Assembly: GCA_003056245.1 (NCBI GenBank)
Contig: MVDH01000004.1
Location: forward strand, 186,001-250,000
Direction: 5' to 3'
DNA length: 64,000 nt
DNA from: Cellvibrio sp. 79
GTDB taxonomy: Bacteria; Pseudomonadota; Gammaproteobacteria; Pseudomonadales; Cellvibrionaceae
Shown here: in pieces, positions 9,284 through 16,125 of the stretch
Layout of the letters: the number at the start of each line of letters is the position of its first letter
How positions within the stretch are numbered: position 1 is the stretch's first letter
Notes under the pieces: model-generated
Told to the model about the DNA's origin: nothing
Databases searched by the model: none
The model's input: the letters and a program-made list of their open reading frames with translations, nothing else
Translations under genes and position numbers: made by a program

Positions 9284-10126
9284 ATGATAAAAAAACAGCT
9301 TGCCCTCCGTTTGGCCTCCGGCGCCTTAGCCTGTTTGATTACGACCAGTCTTTACGCTGCTGAAAAGCCCAATAATGCTGATGTAGAAGAATGGGTGGAT
9401 TTGTTTAACGGAAAGGATTTAAGCAATTGGTCCCCTAAAGTTCGCGGTTACCCGCTGGGTGAAAATGCGCTCAACACATTTCGCGTAAAAGACGGAATCA
9501 TGCAAATCCGTTACGACAAATACGACACATTTGGCGGTAAATTTGGCCATATCTTTTCCAATGCCGGTCCATTTTCCCATTACAAAATCCAGGTGGAATA
9601 CCGTTTTGTTGGCGATCAGGTAAAAGATGGCCCGGCCTGGGCATACCGCAATAACGGCATCATGTTTCATACGCAAGACCCAAAAGCCATGACCGTTGAA
9701 CAAGACTTCCCCGGTTGTATGGAATATCAATTATTGGGCGGTAACGGAAAAGAGGCACGCAGCACCGGCAATTTGTGTACACCCGGATCTCAAGTGGTGA
9801 TCAACGGTGAGTTGCGCAAAGACCATTGCATGAACTCGACCAGCGAAACCTATCATGGCGACCAATGGGTAACCGCTGAACTGGTGGTGCATGGCAGCAA
9901 GTTGGCCCAACACATCATCAACGGCAAGAAAGTATTCGAGTACAACGATTTGCAATGGGATGACGGCAAACCGATGGAAAGTGGTTATATTGCTCTGCAA
10001 GCGGAAACGGCACCGACGGATTTCCGTAAAGTGCGCATTCTGAATCTGGAAGGTTGTATGGATAAGAAGGCGAAAAATTACAAAAGTTATTTTGTAAAAG
10101 ATAATCCGAAGGCTTGTAAGTTTTAA
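9284..10126 (+). CDS. Secreted DUF1080 (3-keto-disaccharide hydrolase-like) protein
   Basis: The 280-residue protein begins with a signal peptide (MIKKQLALRLASG..., cleavage near SLYAAE, residue 26-27). The mature part opens with the family signature WVDLFNGKDLSNW and continues as a concanavalin-like jelly roll: NNGIMFHTQ, a CMEYQLLGG strand and a final GYIALQAE strand typical of DUF1080. The family is also called 3-keto-disaccharide hydrolase; some members act on 3-keto-glycosides, and many are untested. Four extra cysteines occur between residues 140 and 280, probably as periplasmic disulfides. A DUF1080 gene beside a GH3 glucosidase fits extracytoplasmic oligosaccharide breakdown, but the substrate here is unknown. 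Confidence 0.85.
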   Translation: MIKKQLALRLASGALACLITTSLYAAEKPNNADVEEWVDLFNGKDLSNWSPKVRGYPLGENALNTFRVKDGIMQIRYDKYDTFGGKFGHIFSNAGPFSHYKIQVEYRFVGDQVKDGPAWAYRNNGIMFHTQDPKAMTVEQDFPGCMEYQLLGGNGKEARSTGNLCTPGSQVVINGELRKDHCMNSTSETYHGDQWVTAELVVHGSKLAQHIINGKKVFEYNDLQWDDGKPMESGYIALQAETAPTDFRKVRILNLEGCMDKKAKNYKSYFVKDNPKACKF

Positions 10127-10695
10127 TTGAATGCCGACTCGTTGATCAGGTAAATGTTGGTGTTCGTTCCCCAGCACATGCGTCTTGCCACAACCTACAG
10201 GGTATTTTGTAGGTTGTGGCGGGCCGCGTAGGTGGAGCTTGCGAACCCCAACATGACCACACATTCGCAATAACCGAAAATAAAAAAATATCGCACGAAT
10301 GAGGATTTCCCCAATATTCATAAGACACAATACATAATCGTTCGACTCCATCCAGAAAACATCCCATTCCGAACTACCACTTTTGTCTATTCGCCCCTGA
10401 AACTGGGAAGCCATTTCTACATATTATTTTCCAAATCCATCTTTTCGTTTATTTACAATAACGCCTCAATACCTTGTAATGCTGGAGTTGCTTGGCGATT
10501 CAGCCATTTTAACTCGCCAAACCGTTCCACTTTTTACCCACACGCAAACTTGTACTCGCACCACTAAGCGCAACGCTAAAACTGGAGCGCAATTTTTGCT
10601 TTTTTTTCCTATGCTCATACTCGCCAAAAGGCTATTTCCCCTTTGCTGAAATTCCATAATCACAATGCGCGATTGCGCAACGCGAGTACAACACC
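10127..10695. other. 569-base intergenic region with a REP-like repeat
   Basis: This stretch separates the DUF1080 gene from the GH3 gene. Its left third contains the perfect hairpin described separately, embedded in a GC-rich segment. The rest (about 10260-10680) holds no gene I can support; long open frames on the minus strand lack ribosome sites and protein-like composition. The promoter of the GH3 gene should lie near 10600-10690, but no convincing -35/-10 pair was picked. Confidence 0.5.
10187..10220. repeat. Perfect 13-bp inverted repeat, REP-like element
   Basis: Arms gccacaacctaca (10187-10199) and tgtaggttgtggc (10208-10220) are perfectly complementary around an 8-base loop. No T-run follows, so a simple terminator is unlikely. 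The flanking bases (gttggtgttcg on the left and gcgaaccccaac on the right) are also roughly inverted, giving an extended palindromic unit of about 100 bases. Similar GTAGGTTG...CAACC repeats are dispersed in many proteobacterial chromosomes, so I read it as one copy of a dispersed intergenic repeat. Confidence 0.6.
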
Positions 10696-13281
10696 ATGAA
10701 AAGAACATCGCTCTATGTGCTCATATCGAGCGCACTTTTATGCTCGGTATTAACCGCTTGCAGCTCCAATCAAGGAAGCGATTCAACAGTCGCTAACCAA
10801 ACAGCACCAACAACTCAATCAACCTTCACAAACCAATGGCCGGTATTAAAAAGTGCGATCACCAAAGATCCGGTTATTGAAAAACGCATTGATGAATTGT
10901 TAGCGCGCATGACGCTGGAAGAAAAAATCGGGCAGGTCATCCAACCGGAAATCAATGAAGTAACGCCGGAAGAAATCAAGCAGTACCATATTGGCTCGGT
11001 GTTGAATGGCGGTGGTGGTACTCCCTATCGCAACAAATATGCGCCGCTGCAAGACTGGATAAAAATGGCGGACAGCTTCTACAACGCCTCTGTGGACAAA
11101 TCCAACGGACGCACTGGCATTCCCATCATGTGGGGAACGGATGCCGTACACGGTATGAACAACGTGATTGGCGCAACCCTGTTTCCACACAACATTGGCT
11201 TGGGCGCGACCAATAATCCCGAGTTGCTGAAAAAAATCGGCTGGGCGACTGCGCGTGAACTTTCCGTGACTGGACTGGACTGGGACTTTTCACCAACCGT
11301 TGCAGTAGCGCGCGATGATCGTTGGGGTCGCACTTACGAATCCTGGTCGGAAGACCCGCGCATCGTCAATGCGTTTGCGCGTGAAATGATCAAAGGTTTG
11401 CAGGGCGAACCGGGCAAAGCACTTTTTAACAATCAACAAGTGATCGCCACCACCAAGCATTACATTGGTGATGGTGGAACCTTGAACGGTGTGGATCGCG
11501 GTGCAACCCAAGGTGATGAAAAACACTTGCGCGATATTCACGGTGCCGGTTATTTCAGCGCTATTGAATCCGGTGTGCAAGTAGTGATGGCATCCTTCAG
11601 TTCCTGGCAAGGTATGCCGATGCACGGCCACAAATATTTGTTAATCGATGTGTTGAAAAACCAAATGGGTTTCGATGGGCTGGTCGTAGGCGACTGGAAT
11701 GGCCACATGTTTATTCCAGGCTGCACCGTAACCAATTGTCCGCAATCGTTGATGGCTGGTTTGGATATCTACATGGTGCCGGACCCGCAATGGAAAGAGC
11801 TCTATAAAAATTTAGTCGCGCAAGCGAAATCCGGCGAAATCACAGCGGACCGCTTGAATGATGCCGTACGTAGAATTTTGCGCGTAAAAATCCGCGCTGG
11901 TTTATTTGAAAAAGGCGCACCCTCCTCACGTGAACTGGCGGGTAAAAAAGACGTGCTGGGCGCTCCGGAGCATCGTGCAATCGCGCGTGAAGCGGTGCGT
12001 GAATCATTGGTATTGTTAAAAAACAAAAATAACCTTCTGCCATTATCGCGTAAGCAAAAAGTATTGGTGGCAGGCGATGGTGCAGACAATATCGGCAAGC
12101 AATCCGGCGGTTGGTCAGTATCCTGGCAGGGCACGGGTAATGCCAATTCAGATTTCCCCGGTGCAACGTCCATTTACGCGGGCATCAATAAAATTGTGAG
12201 TGAAGCGGGTGGCAAAACTATTCTGAGTCCGGACGGAAGCTATAAAGAAAAACCTGATGTAGCAATCGTCGTATTCGGTGAAGATCCCTACGCAGAAATG
12301 CAAGGCGACCTCGGCGATCTTTCTTACAAACCGCGCAACCCTACCGATTGGGAATTGCTGAAAAAACTGCGCAGCCAGAATATTCCTGTTGTGTCGTTAT
12401 TTATTTCTGGTCGTCCTTTGTGGGTCAATCGTGAAATTAACGCCTCTGATGCATTTGTTGCAGCATGGTTGCCGGGCACTGAAGGCCATGGCATTGCCGA
12501 TGTTATTTTCAAAAATGCACAAGGAAAAATTAATTACGATATGAAAGGCCGTTTAAGCTTTTCATGGCCGAAGCATCCAACACAAACTTCGTTAAGCGTT
12601 GGCGATAAAAATTACGATCCACTGTTCGCCTACGGTTATGGTTTGAGTTATGGTGACAAAAATACACTCGGTGATGATTTATCTGAAGAAGGCATTAAAG
12701 CGGAATCCGTTGTTGATCAACTGGATCTTTTCAATCGCCGCCCACTGGGTGAGTGGCAACTGGAAATTATCGGCTTCCAGAATGATCGCATCACGATGAC
12801 CAGCAAAAGTGCAAAAGCTTCTTCATTGCAAATTTTCGCAGTAGATCGCAACGTGCAGGAAGATGCTCGTCGCGTTGAATGGAACGGGCAGGGCGCAGGG
12901 CAAGTTGCATTCTCGGTGAGTGATCGCAAAGATTTCACTAATTATGTCACTGCAAATACCGCATTGGTTTTTGAAATCAAAGTTGATGCAGCGCCGACGA
13001 AAACTACGTTCTTGCGTTTAGGTTGTGGTTCATTCTGTGCATCGGATATAAACCTGACTGAACAATTAAAATCCTTCACTGGAAAAGGCTGGCAAACTGT
13101 CACCGTCCCGTTGAGTTGTTTCCCTAACTCCGGTGCAAACTTCGGTGTTAATCAACCGCCAAGTGAATACTGGACGCAAGTGTTGCAACCTTTTTCATTG
13201 TTGACGGATGGAAAATTGGATCTTACTTTCTCTAAAGTGAGTTTGGTGAAGGGGGCGGGTAAAGGGGCGAGTTGTCCGTAA
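10696..13281 (+). CDS. GH3 beta-glucosidase / exo-glucanase lipoprotein
   Basis: Family GH3 enzymes release glucose from the non-reducing end of beta-glucans and cello-oligosaccharides. The 861-residue protein has a lipobox (VLTAC, Cys near 22), so it is probably anchored to the outer membrane. The GH3 N-terminal barrel spans about 60-400; VVGDWNGH carries the predicted nucleophile Asp. The C-terminal alpha/beta sandwich (about 430-650) contains GEDPYAEMQGD, where the acid/base Glu is expected. A further beta-rich domain of about 190 residues (670-861) with paired cysteines resembles the extra domain of exo-1,3/1,4-beta-glucanases such as ExoP-type enzymes. Length matches that subgroup, and orthologues are typical of cellulolytic Cellvibrio. 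Confidence 0.92.
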   Translation: MKRTSLYVLISSALLCSVLTACSSNQGSDSTVANQTAPTTQSTFTNQWPVLKSAITKDPVIEKRIDELLARMTLEEKIGQVIQPEINEVTPEEIKQYHIGSVLNGGGGTPYRNKYAPLQDWIKMADSFYNASVDKSNGRTGIPIMWGTDAVHGMNNVIGATLFPHNIGLGATNNPELLKKIGWATARELSVTGLDWDFSPTVAVARDDRWGRTYESWSEDPRIVNAFAREMIKGLQGEPGKALFNNQQVIATTKHYIGDGGTLNGVDRGATQGDEKHLRDIHGAGYFSAIESGVQVVMASFSSWQGMPMHGHKYLLIDVLKNQMGFDGLVVGDWNGHMFIPGCTVTNCPQSLMAGLDIYMVPDPQWKELYKNLVAQAKSGEITADRLNDAVRRILRVKIRAGLFEKGAPSSRELAGKKDVLGAPEHRAIAREAVRESLVLLKNKNNLLPLSRKQKVLVAGDGADNIGKQSGGWSVSWQGTGNANSDFPGATSIYAGINKIVSEAGGKTILSPDGSYKEKPDVAIVVFGEDPYAEMQGDLGDLSYKPRNPTDWELLKKLRSQNIPVVSLFISGRPLWVNREINASDAFVAAWLPGTEGHGIADVIFKNAQGKINYDMKGRLSFSWPKHPTQTSLSVGDKNYDPLFAYGYGLSYGDKNTLGDDLSEEGIKAESVVDQLDLFNRRPLGEWQLEIIGFQNDRITMTSKSAKASSLQIFAVDRNVQEDARRVEWNGQGAGQVAFSVSDRKDFTNYVTANTALVFEIKVDAAPTKTTFLRLGCGSFCASDINLTEQLKSFTGKGWQTVTVPLSCFPNSGANFGVNQPPSEYWTQVLQPFSLLTDGKLDLTFSKVSLVKGAGKGASCP

Positions 13282-13362
13282 CAATTTACTGTTTGCGATT
13301 GTGAATGTTGCGGTTCACTACACGCCCCGCAGCAACCTACGATTGCATTAAATTTCCTTAAC

Positions 13363-13399
13363 AAAAAATCCCGTTGATTTCCATCAACGGGATTTTTTT
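13363..13399 (+). terminator. Strong terminator after the GH3 gene
   Basis: The arms aaaaaatcccgttgat (13363-13378) and atcaacgggatttttt (13383-13398) pair perfectly around a TTCC loop, with a T-run on each strand. It can serve both the GH3 gene and the decayed minus-strand genes to its right. Confidence 0.9.
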
Positions 13400-13424
13400 A
13401 TTTGCGATCTTACGATTATTAAAA

Positions 13425-13606
13425 TCAGGCTCTATAACGTTCCAACCAATGCGCGCTGGGTAAGAACAATACCTCGCTGCGAACGTACAAACAGCGGTCA
13501 TTAGAACTTTCACGCAACCGCGTCAGCATCCGCTCATCGCTGGCTGTGTAAGCGAAAGCCGCTCTGCGGCGCGCATAACGCTGCGTTCATCGAGTAGGGC
13601 GTCCAG
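13425..13606 (-). pseudogene. LysR-type regulator remnant (helix-turn-helix fragment)
   Basis: Read on the minus strand from 13606, the sequence encodes LDALLDERSVMRAAERLSLT followed by QPAMS. This is the classic LysR winged-helix recognition region. The frame then breaks near 13540, and the continuation in another frame reads LTRLRESSNDRCLYVRSE, which matches the next part of the LysR DNA-binding domain. A stop follows at 13425. There is no start codon in frame (a TAA lies just upstream of LDALL) and no effector domain. It is the remnant of a lost regulator, probably the left scar of the accessory island. Confidence 0.65.
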
Positions 13607-13715
13607 GCATTAACACTTCGCGCTTAATCATACGTTTTTGCCACCTTCGATAATGCCCAGGATGTTTTTCCTTCTTTCCATCGGCAAACCAGAGCGCGAA
13701 ATACAGAACTTTTTG

Positions 13716-13939
13716 TTAAGTGTTTAATCTTTTTTCGTAAGGCTGATGATTACAACCTTCGCGCCATTCAGATTCATATAATTCTTTTAATTTTCCAGAT
13801 ATTTTACCTACGTAAACCGAAAGGTCAGCGGCATCATCTAAAATACGTTCATCTTCAGAGTCAATTTGAGTATGTAAATCAATTTCTTCTTTTCTACAAG
13901 CCTAATTAAAGTGGCAGGCTCTGATAAGGTAAAGCTCAT
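13716..13939 (-). pseudogene. Frameshifted small gene of unknown function
   Basis: From the ATG at 13939 the frame reads MSFTLSEPATLIRLVEK and then hits a stop if kept in phase. Moving by one base at an A-run (GTAGAAAAGAAG, near 13885) restores a protein-like frame containing EEIDLHTQIDSEDERILDD and KISGKLKELYESEW, up to a TAA at 13716. One lost A explains this exactly: 224 bases instead of the 225 needed for 74 residues plus stop. A ribosome site (GGAGAAATAAT) precedes the ATG. I do not recognise the protein; the composition is acidic and helical. A sequencing error in the A-run is the alternative explanation. Confidence 0.55.
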
Positions 13940-13989
13940 ATTATTTCTCCGATATCAACAGGAGAGCTGCCACAAAAAAGGTGACTCAC

Positions 13990-14036
13990 AAACTAAACGT
14001 TCGCGAAGCGCACGGGGCTGCAACGCTTTTTTTAGC
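13990..14036 (-). repeat. attC-like imperfect inverted repeat (second cassette boundary)
   Basis: On the minus strand, CTAAA...CGTT...GCAGC is mirrored by GCTTCGCG...AACG...TTTAG. Three short arms pair with bulges, which is the imperfect layout of integron attC sites. It lies between the stop of the 70-residue gene at 14039 and the start of the next small gene. The core triplets do not fit the RYYYAAC/GTTRRRY consensus well, so the call is tentative. Confidence 0.3.
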
Positions 14037-14038
14037 CT

Positions 14039-14251
14039 TTATAGCAGGCGCTCTAAAGGCATTCCGATTTCAGTTTCTATTTCTTTATATTCTTCTTTTA
14101 TAAATTCCAGAAACTGGGTTAATTGTAAATGATGCTCTTCATAGTCAGCTCTATTGCGAATAGTTTCGCTTTTGAGAAGTTGTTCCTGAAATAGAACGGC
14201 GTCTCTAACAGCTGATACCAATAACGGAGCCCAAACATTGGGAATTTCCAT
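14039..14251 (-). CDS. Small hypothetical protein of the accessory island
   Basis: The product has 70 residues starting MEIPNVWAPLLVSAVRDAVL. It is helical and acidic, with EHHLQLTQFLEFIKEEYKEI near the end. The ATG at 14251 overlaps the TGA of the upstream (broken) gene in the arrangement ATGTGATGG, which suggests translational coupling; a GTG one codon earlier is also possible. I do not recognise the family. Because it is coupled to a gene that now carries an in-frame stop, its expression may be reduced. Two-gene units of this size in cassette arrays are often toxin-antitoxin or nucleotide-binding partners, but nothing here proves that. Confidence 0.55.
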   Translation of the reverse strand: MEIPNVWAPLLVSAVRDAVLFQEQLLKSETIRNRADYEEHHLQLTQFLEFIKEEYKEIETEIGMPLERLL

Positions 14252-14544
14252 CACATAGCCTCTTTAAGTAATTTAATTGCAAGTTGATCAAGCTTTGCTT
14301 TGAATTGAGATAACGGCATGTCGTAAGCAGGAGCAATTGTGTAGTGATGAGCATCCAAGATTGTGTTGTACTCATCTTTTACTATAGCGATACCTTCAGG
14401 TAGTAGGCTCCTCAATGAAGCTAAAAACTCCCGTGTTTGACTTTTTGTTTAGTGCCCGCCATGAATTAATTGGGACAGAGCCTTCAAAATTCTATCTACT
14501 TGCCCTTTGGAAATTAGTACGTCTTTTAAAATGGTAATACTCAT
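14251..14544 (-). pseudogene. Small gene interrupted by an in-frame stop codon
   Basis: From the ATG at 14544, which has an AAGGAG ribosome site, the frame reads MSITILKDVLISKGQVDRIL and continues to a TAA at 14449-14451 (codon 32). The same frame then continues without break for 65 more codons, containing REFLASLRSLLPEGIAIVKD and FKAKLDQLAIKLLKEAM, to the TGA at 14251. Both halves look like one protein of about 96 residues. It is therefore a nonsense-mutated gene, or less likely a read-through gene. The family is not recognised. It forms a pair with the downstream small gene through an ATG/TGA overlap. Confidence 0.6.
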
Positions 14545-14568
14545 GATTAACTCCTTTTGATGTGATTA

Positions 14569-14617
14569 CTATAACGAGCTCAGTGGCAGCGACTGGTGCG
14601 ACAACGAATCGTTAGGC
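14569..14617 (-). repeat. attC-like recombination site (possible integron cassette remnant)
   Basis: Read on the minus strand the site starts GCCTAACGATTCGTTG and ends TCGTTATAG. The outer arms TAACGA/TCGTTA pair, and an inner CAGT/ACTG pair lies between. GCCTAAC fits the integron RYYYAAC core, and the GATTCGTTG that follows resembles the start of Pseudomonas-type attC sites. At 49 bases it is shorter than usual, and the right core is GTTATAG rather than GTTRRRY. It separates two groups of small same-strand genes, as expected of cassettes. Confidence 0.35.
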
Positions 14618-14903
14618 ATATTTTCAGTTGTAAACCTATCTATAAAACCTAACAACATACACAACCAAAACCTGAGAATAATTTATTTAATAAAACGGAA
14701 ATTTTCCGTCTAAGTTTTTTATTTACATAAATTAAATTATGTTCAATTACAATCACTTAGCCGTTTGCCGTCCATTTACAAAGAAGATGAAAGGCGGAAA
14801 AATTCCTACTACATACTATTTAAAGGCGCCAAGCCGAATCACCGATACTAGCCGTTTTAAGTGCTTGCGCAAATATCATAGCACTACAAAAATACCACCA
14901 GAC
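14618..14903. other. AT-rich stretch without a supported gene
   Basis: This stretch of about 290 bases separates the attC-like site from the DUF3077-like gene. It contains a short palindrome (acggaaattttccgt at 14695-14709) followed by a T-rich tract, possibly a weak terminator or promoter element. A 74-codon open frame on the plus strand here has a cysteine- and proline-rich, non-protein-like composition and was rejected. Confidence 0.4.
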
Positions 14904-15185
14904 TTATTCCCCATCATCCTTTTTATGAATAGCCTCCTGAAACAAATCCCATGCATCCGATAACAACAGATGAGCCGCCTGACATATAGCAGGGTGAGAG
15001 TTATCAGGTGAGTCTTCAATAGTCATGCAGGCGATAGTGCCGATTAAATCTTTTGCTGCTGTGAAACGAAGATTGGCGGCGTCGATAATGTCGAGGCGGG
15101 ATGCTTGGGTATTTAAGAATAAAACCTCGCCAGTACCGAAGTTGCCAGAGAGAGGTTTGAATTGGGTTTGATCGATATTTTCCAT
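14904..15185 (-). CDS. DUF3077-like small protein
   Basis: The 93-residue product has a short polar N-terminus, an EVLFLNTQASRLDIIDAANL segment, a central helix LRFTAAKDLIGTIACMT and a long C-terminal helix QAAHLLLSDAWDLFQEAI. This order (a strand, then two helices rich in A, L and D) matches the small DUF3077 proteins common in Pseudomonas; function unknown. The start ATG at 15185 follows AGGAGTG, and that ribosome site is embedded in the structured leader annotated separately. In Pseudomonas such genes are usually preceded by the same kind of leader (from memory), which suggests joint transfer of gene and leader into this genome. Confidence 0.65.
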   Translation of the reverse strand: MENIDQTQFKPLSGNFGTGEVLFLNTQASRLDIIDAANLRFTAAKDLIGTIACMTIEDSPDNSHPAICQAAHLLLSDAWDLFQEAIHKKDDGE

Positions 15186-15319
15186 GTGTTAACACTCCTA
15201 TTGTTGAGGAGCCGCCACGAACTGTCGCCAAACAGAAATGGGGGCAGCTGTACGCAGGTTGGCGAACCGGGACAATAGGAACCCGGCAGACCCGAAGGTC
15301 TCCCGCGCACAACTGCCAT
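15113..15319 (-). CDS. Possible leader ORF across the DUF3077 leader RNA
   Basis: An ATG at 15319 opens a 68-codon frame beginning MAVVRGRPSGLPGSYCPG. It runs through the hairpins of the leader and past the DUF3077 start in another frame. I recall very similar short open frames ahead of DUF3077-type genes in Pseudomonas. The composition (Pro, Gly, Arg, Ser) is not that of a folded protein and no good ribosome site is seen, so the conservation may reflect RNA structure rather than coding. If translated, ribosomes would unfold the stem that hides the downstream ribosome site. Confidence 0.25.
   Translation of the reverse strand: MAVVRGRPSGLPGSYCPGSPTCVQLPPFLFGDSSWRLLNNRSVNTWKISIKPNSNLSLATSVLARFYS
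15186..15319 (-). promoter_or_regulatory. Structured leader RNA sequestering the DUF3077 ribosome site
   Basis: On the minus strand the leader holds: a hairpin capped by UUCG (GACC-TTCG-GGTC, 15289-15300); then TCCTATTGT (complement of 15272-15280) pairing with ACAATAGGA (15196-15204); and, nested inside, TCGCCAA (15259-15265) pairing with TTGGCGA (15225-15231). The 3' arm of the outer 9-bp stem includes the AGGA of the Shine-Dalgarno of the DUF3077 gene, so the folded RNA should block translation. All arms are perfect. This looks like a cis-acting control element; the signal it responds to is unknown. Confidence 0.55.
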
Positions 15320-15337
15320 AGCACATAAATACAGGCA

Positions 15338-15369
15338 TAAAAAAAGCGCCTGCAATATGGTAGGGCGCT
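15338..15369 (-). terminator. Rho-independent terminator or attenuator upstream of the DUF3077 leader
   Basis: On the minus strand AGCGCC (15369-15364) pairs with GGCGCT (15350-15345), followed by seven T. It lies upstream of the leader of the DUF3077 gene. Either it ends an earlier transcript or it is an attenuator within a longer leader. A separate terminator already closes the immunity gene at 15470-15504, which favours the second reading. Confidence 0.6.
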
Positions 15370-15469
15370 TGTGCGCCTATTGTTTATCGGGTCGCCAAAC
15401 CCAAATTGCGGATTTGCCGCAACGAGGCGTACTGTAGCTCATGCGGTTGTGAAAATTCAAGTTCAAATA

Positions 15470-15504
15470 AAAAGGCTTAAACGTTTTATGCGTTTAAGCC
15501 TTTT
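15470..15504 (-). terminator. Terminator after the immunity gene
   Basis: A perfect 14-bp inverted repeat (aaaaggcttaaacg at 15470-15483, cgtttaagcctttt at 15491-15504) has a 7-base loop and T-runs on both strands. It ends the toxin-immunity transcript coming from the right. Confidence 0.85.
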
Positions 15505-15558
15505 CTAATAAATCCGATGATCTTTAAACGGATTACTGTAATGCAACTCGAAAATCCG

Positions 15559-16125
15559 TTATTTAATCTCTAAAGCTTTAAAAACTAGCCCTTTGAAATT
15601 ATTTGCCTCATAAAGTGCTTTAAAAACGTCAGTACAATAGCTTGAAAACAATTTATCGGAGCGTGTTTTAAAAATTAACCGATCTTCGTTATTTAAATAG
15701 TTTTCATTGTAGTTAACATTTGATTGTCCCATATGGACACGGCTATCAATGACTTCAACCGCATTTTTCATATCTATTTCTGAATCGGGAATAACATAGA
15801 GGGTATTAAATAAGTAAAATTTCTCATTATTGACTGTGATAGGTAAGAATTCTCCACACGCCGATAAATAATCATAAAATACATCATAAGCCTTAAGGTT
15901 TAATGCCAGTACTCCCGTTGACCAATTGGTAATGTCTGGCAAAACTTCGGAAGTTCCAGTGTAATTTTCGCTTTTAAAAAATGTTGCGCTTGGAGCTACC
16001 CAATCCTCCAGACGAGGTTTTGCTTTAAAAGTTGGCCTGAACGTTGGCATTTTTGTATAAAGCTCAACACCATCTAGCAATAGCAGGTAGGTATTTTCAT
16101 AGTCATGGGTTAACTCGTAGATCAT
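15559..16125 (-). CDS. Immunity-type protein (Imm11/DUF1629-like), partner of the AHH nuclease
   Basis: The 188-residue cytoplasmic protein starts in an ATGA overlap with the stop of the AHH-nuclease gene, so it is translated right after the toxin. The layout resembles Imm11/DUF1629 proteins: an acidic N-terminal part, a GVLALNLKAYDVF helix, a YLFNTLYVIPDSEID strand pair, and a C-terminal FKGLVFKALE segment. Such proteins neutralise polymorphic toxins by binding the toxin domain. The family assignment rests on pattern only. Position, small size, acidic character and overlap with the nuclease gene all support an immunity role. A strong terminator follows. Confidence 0.6.
   Translation of the reverse strand: MIYELTHDYENTYLLLLDGVELYTKMPTFRPTFKAKPRLEDWVAPSATFFKSENYTGTSEVLPDITNWSTGVLALNLKAYDVFYDYLSACGEFLPITVNNEKFYLFNTLYVIPDSEIDMKNAVEVIDSRVHMGQSNVNYNENYLNNEDRLIFKTRSDKLFSSYCTDVFKALYEANNFKGLVFKALEIK

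Noticed and set aside
9731-10414. Long open frame of 227 codons on the minus strand, opposite the DUF1080 gene
   Set aside because: It lies mostly antisense to a well-supported gene, has no ribosome site or family signature, and its composition (many His, Arg, Cys) is that of a reverse-strand shadow.
10466-10708. 80-codon minus-strand open frame before the GH3 gene
   Set aside because: No ribosome site, overlaps the GH3 start, and the protein has no recognisable order of helices or strands.
13607-13715. Possible transposase remnant (frame reading MERRKNILGIIEGGKNV) between the two pseudogenes
   Set aside because: Too short to assign; I could not match it to a transposase or any family with confidence.
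14739-14963. 74-codon plus-strand frame in the accessory island
   Set aside because: Overlaps the end of the DUF3077-like gene, has low-complexity Lys/Pro/Tyr composition and no ribosome site.
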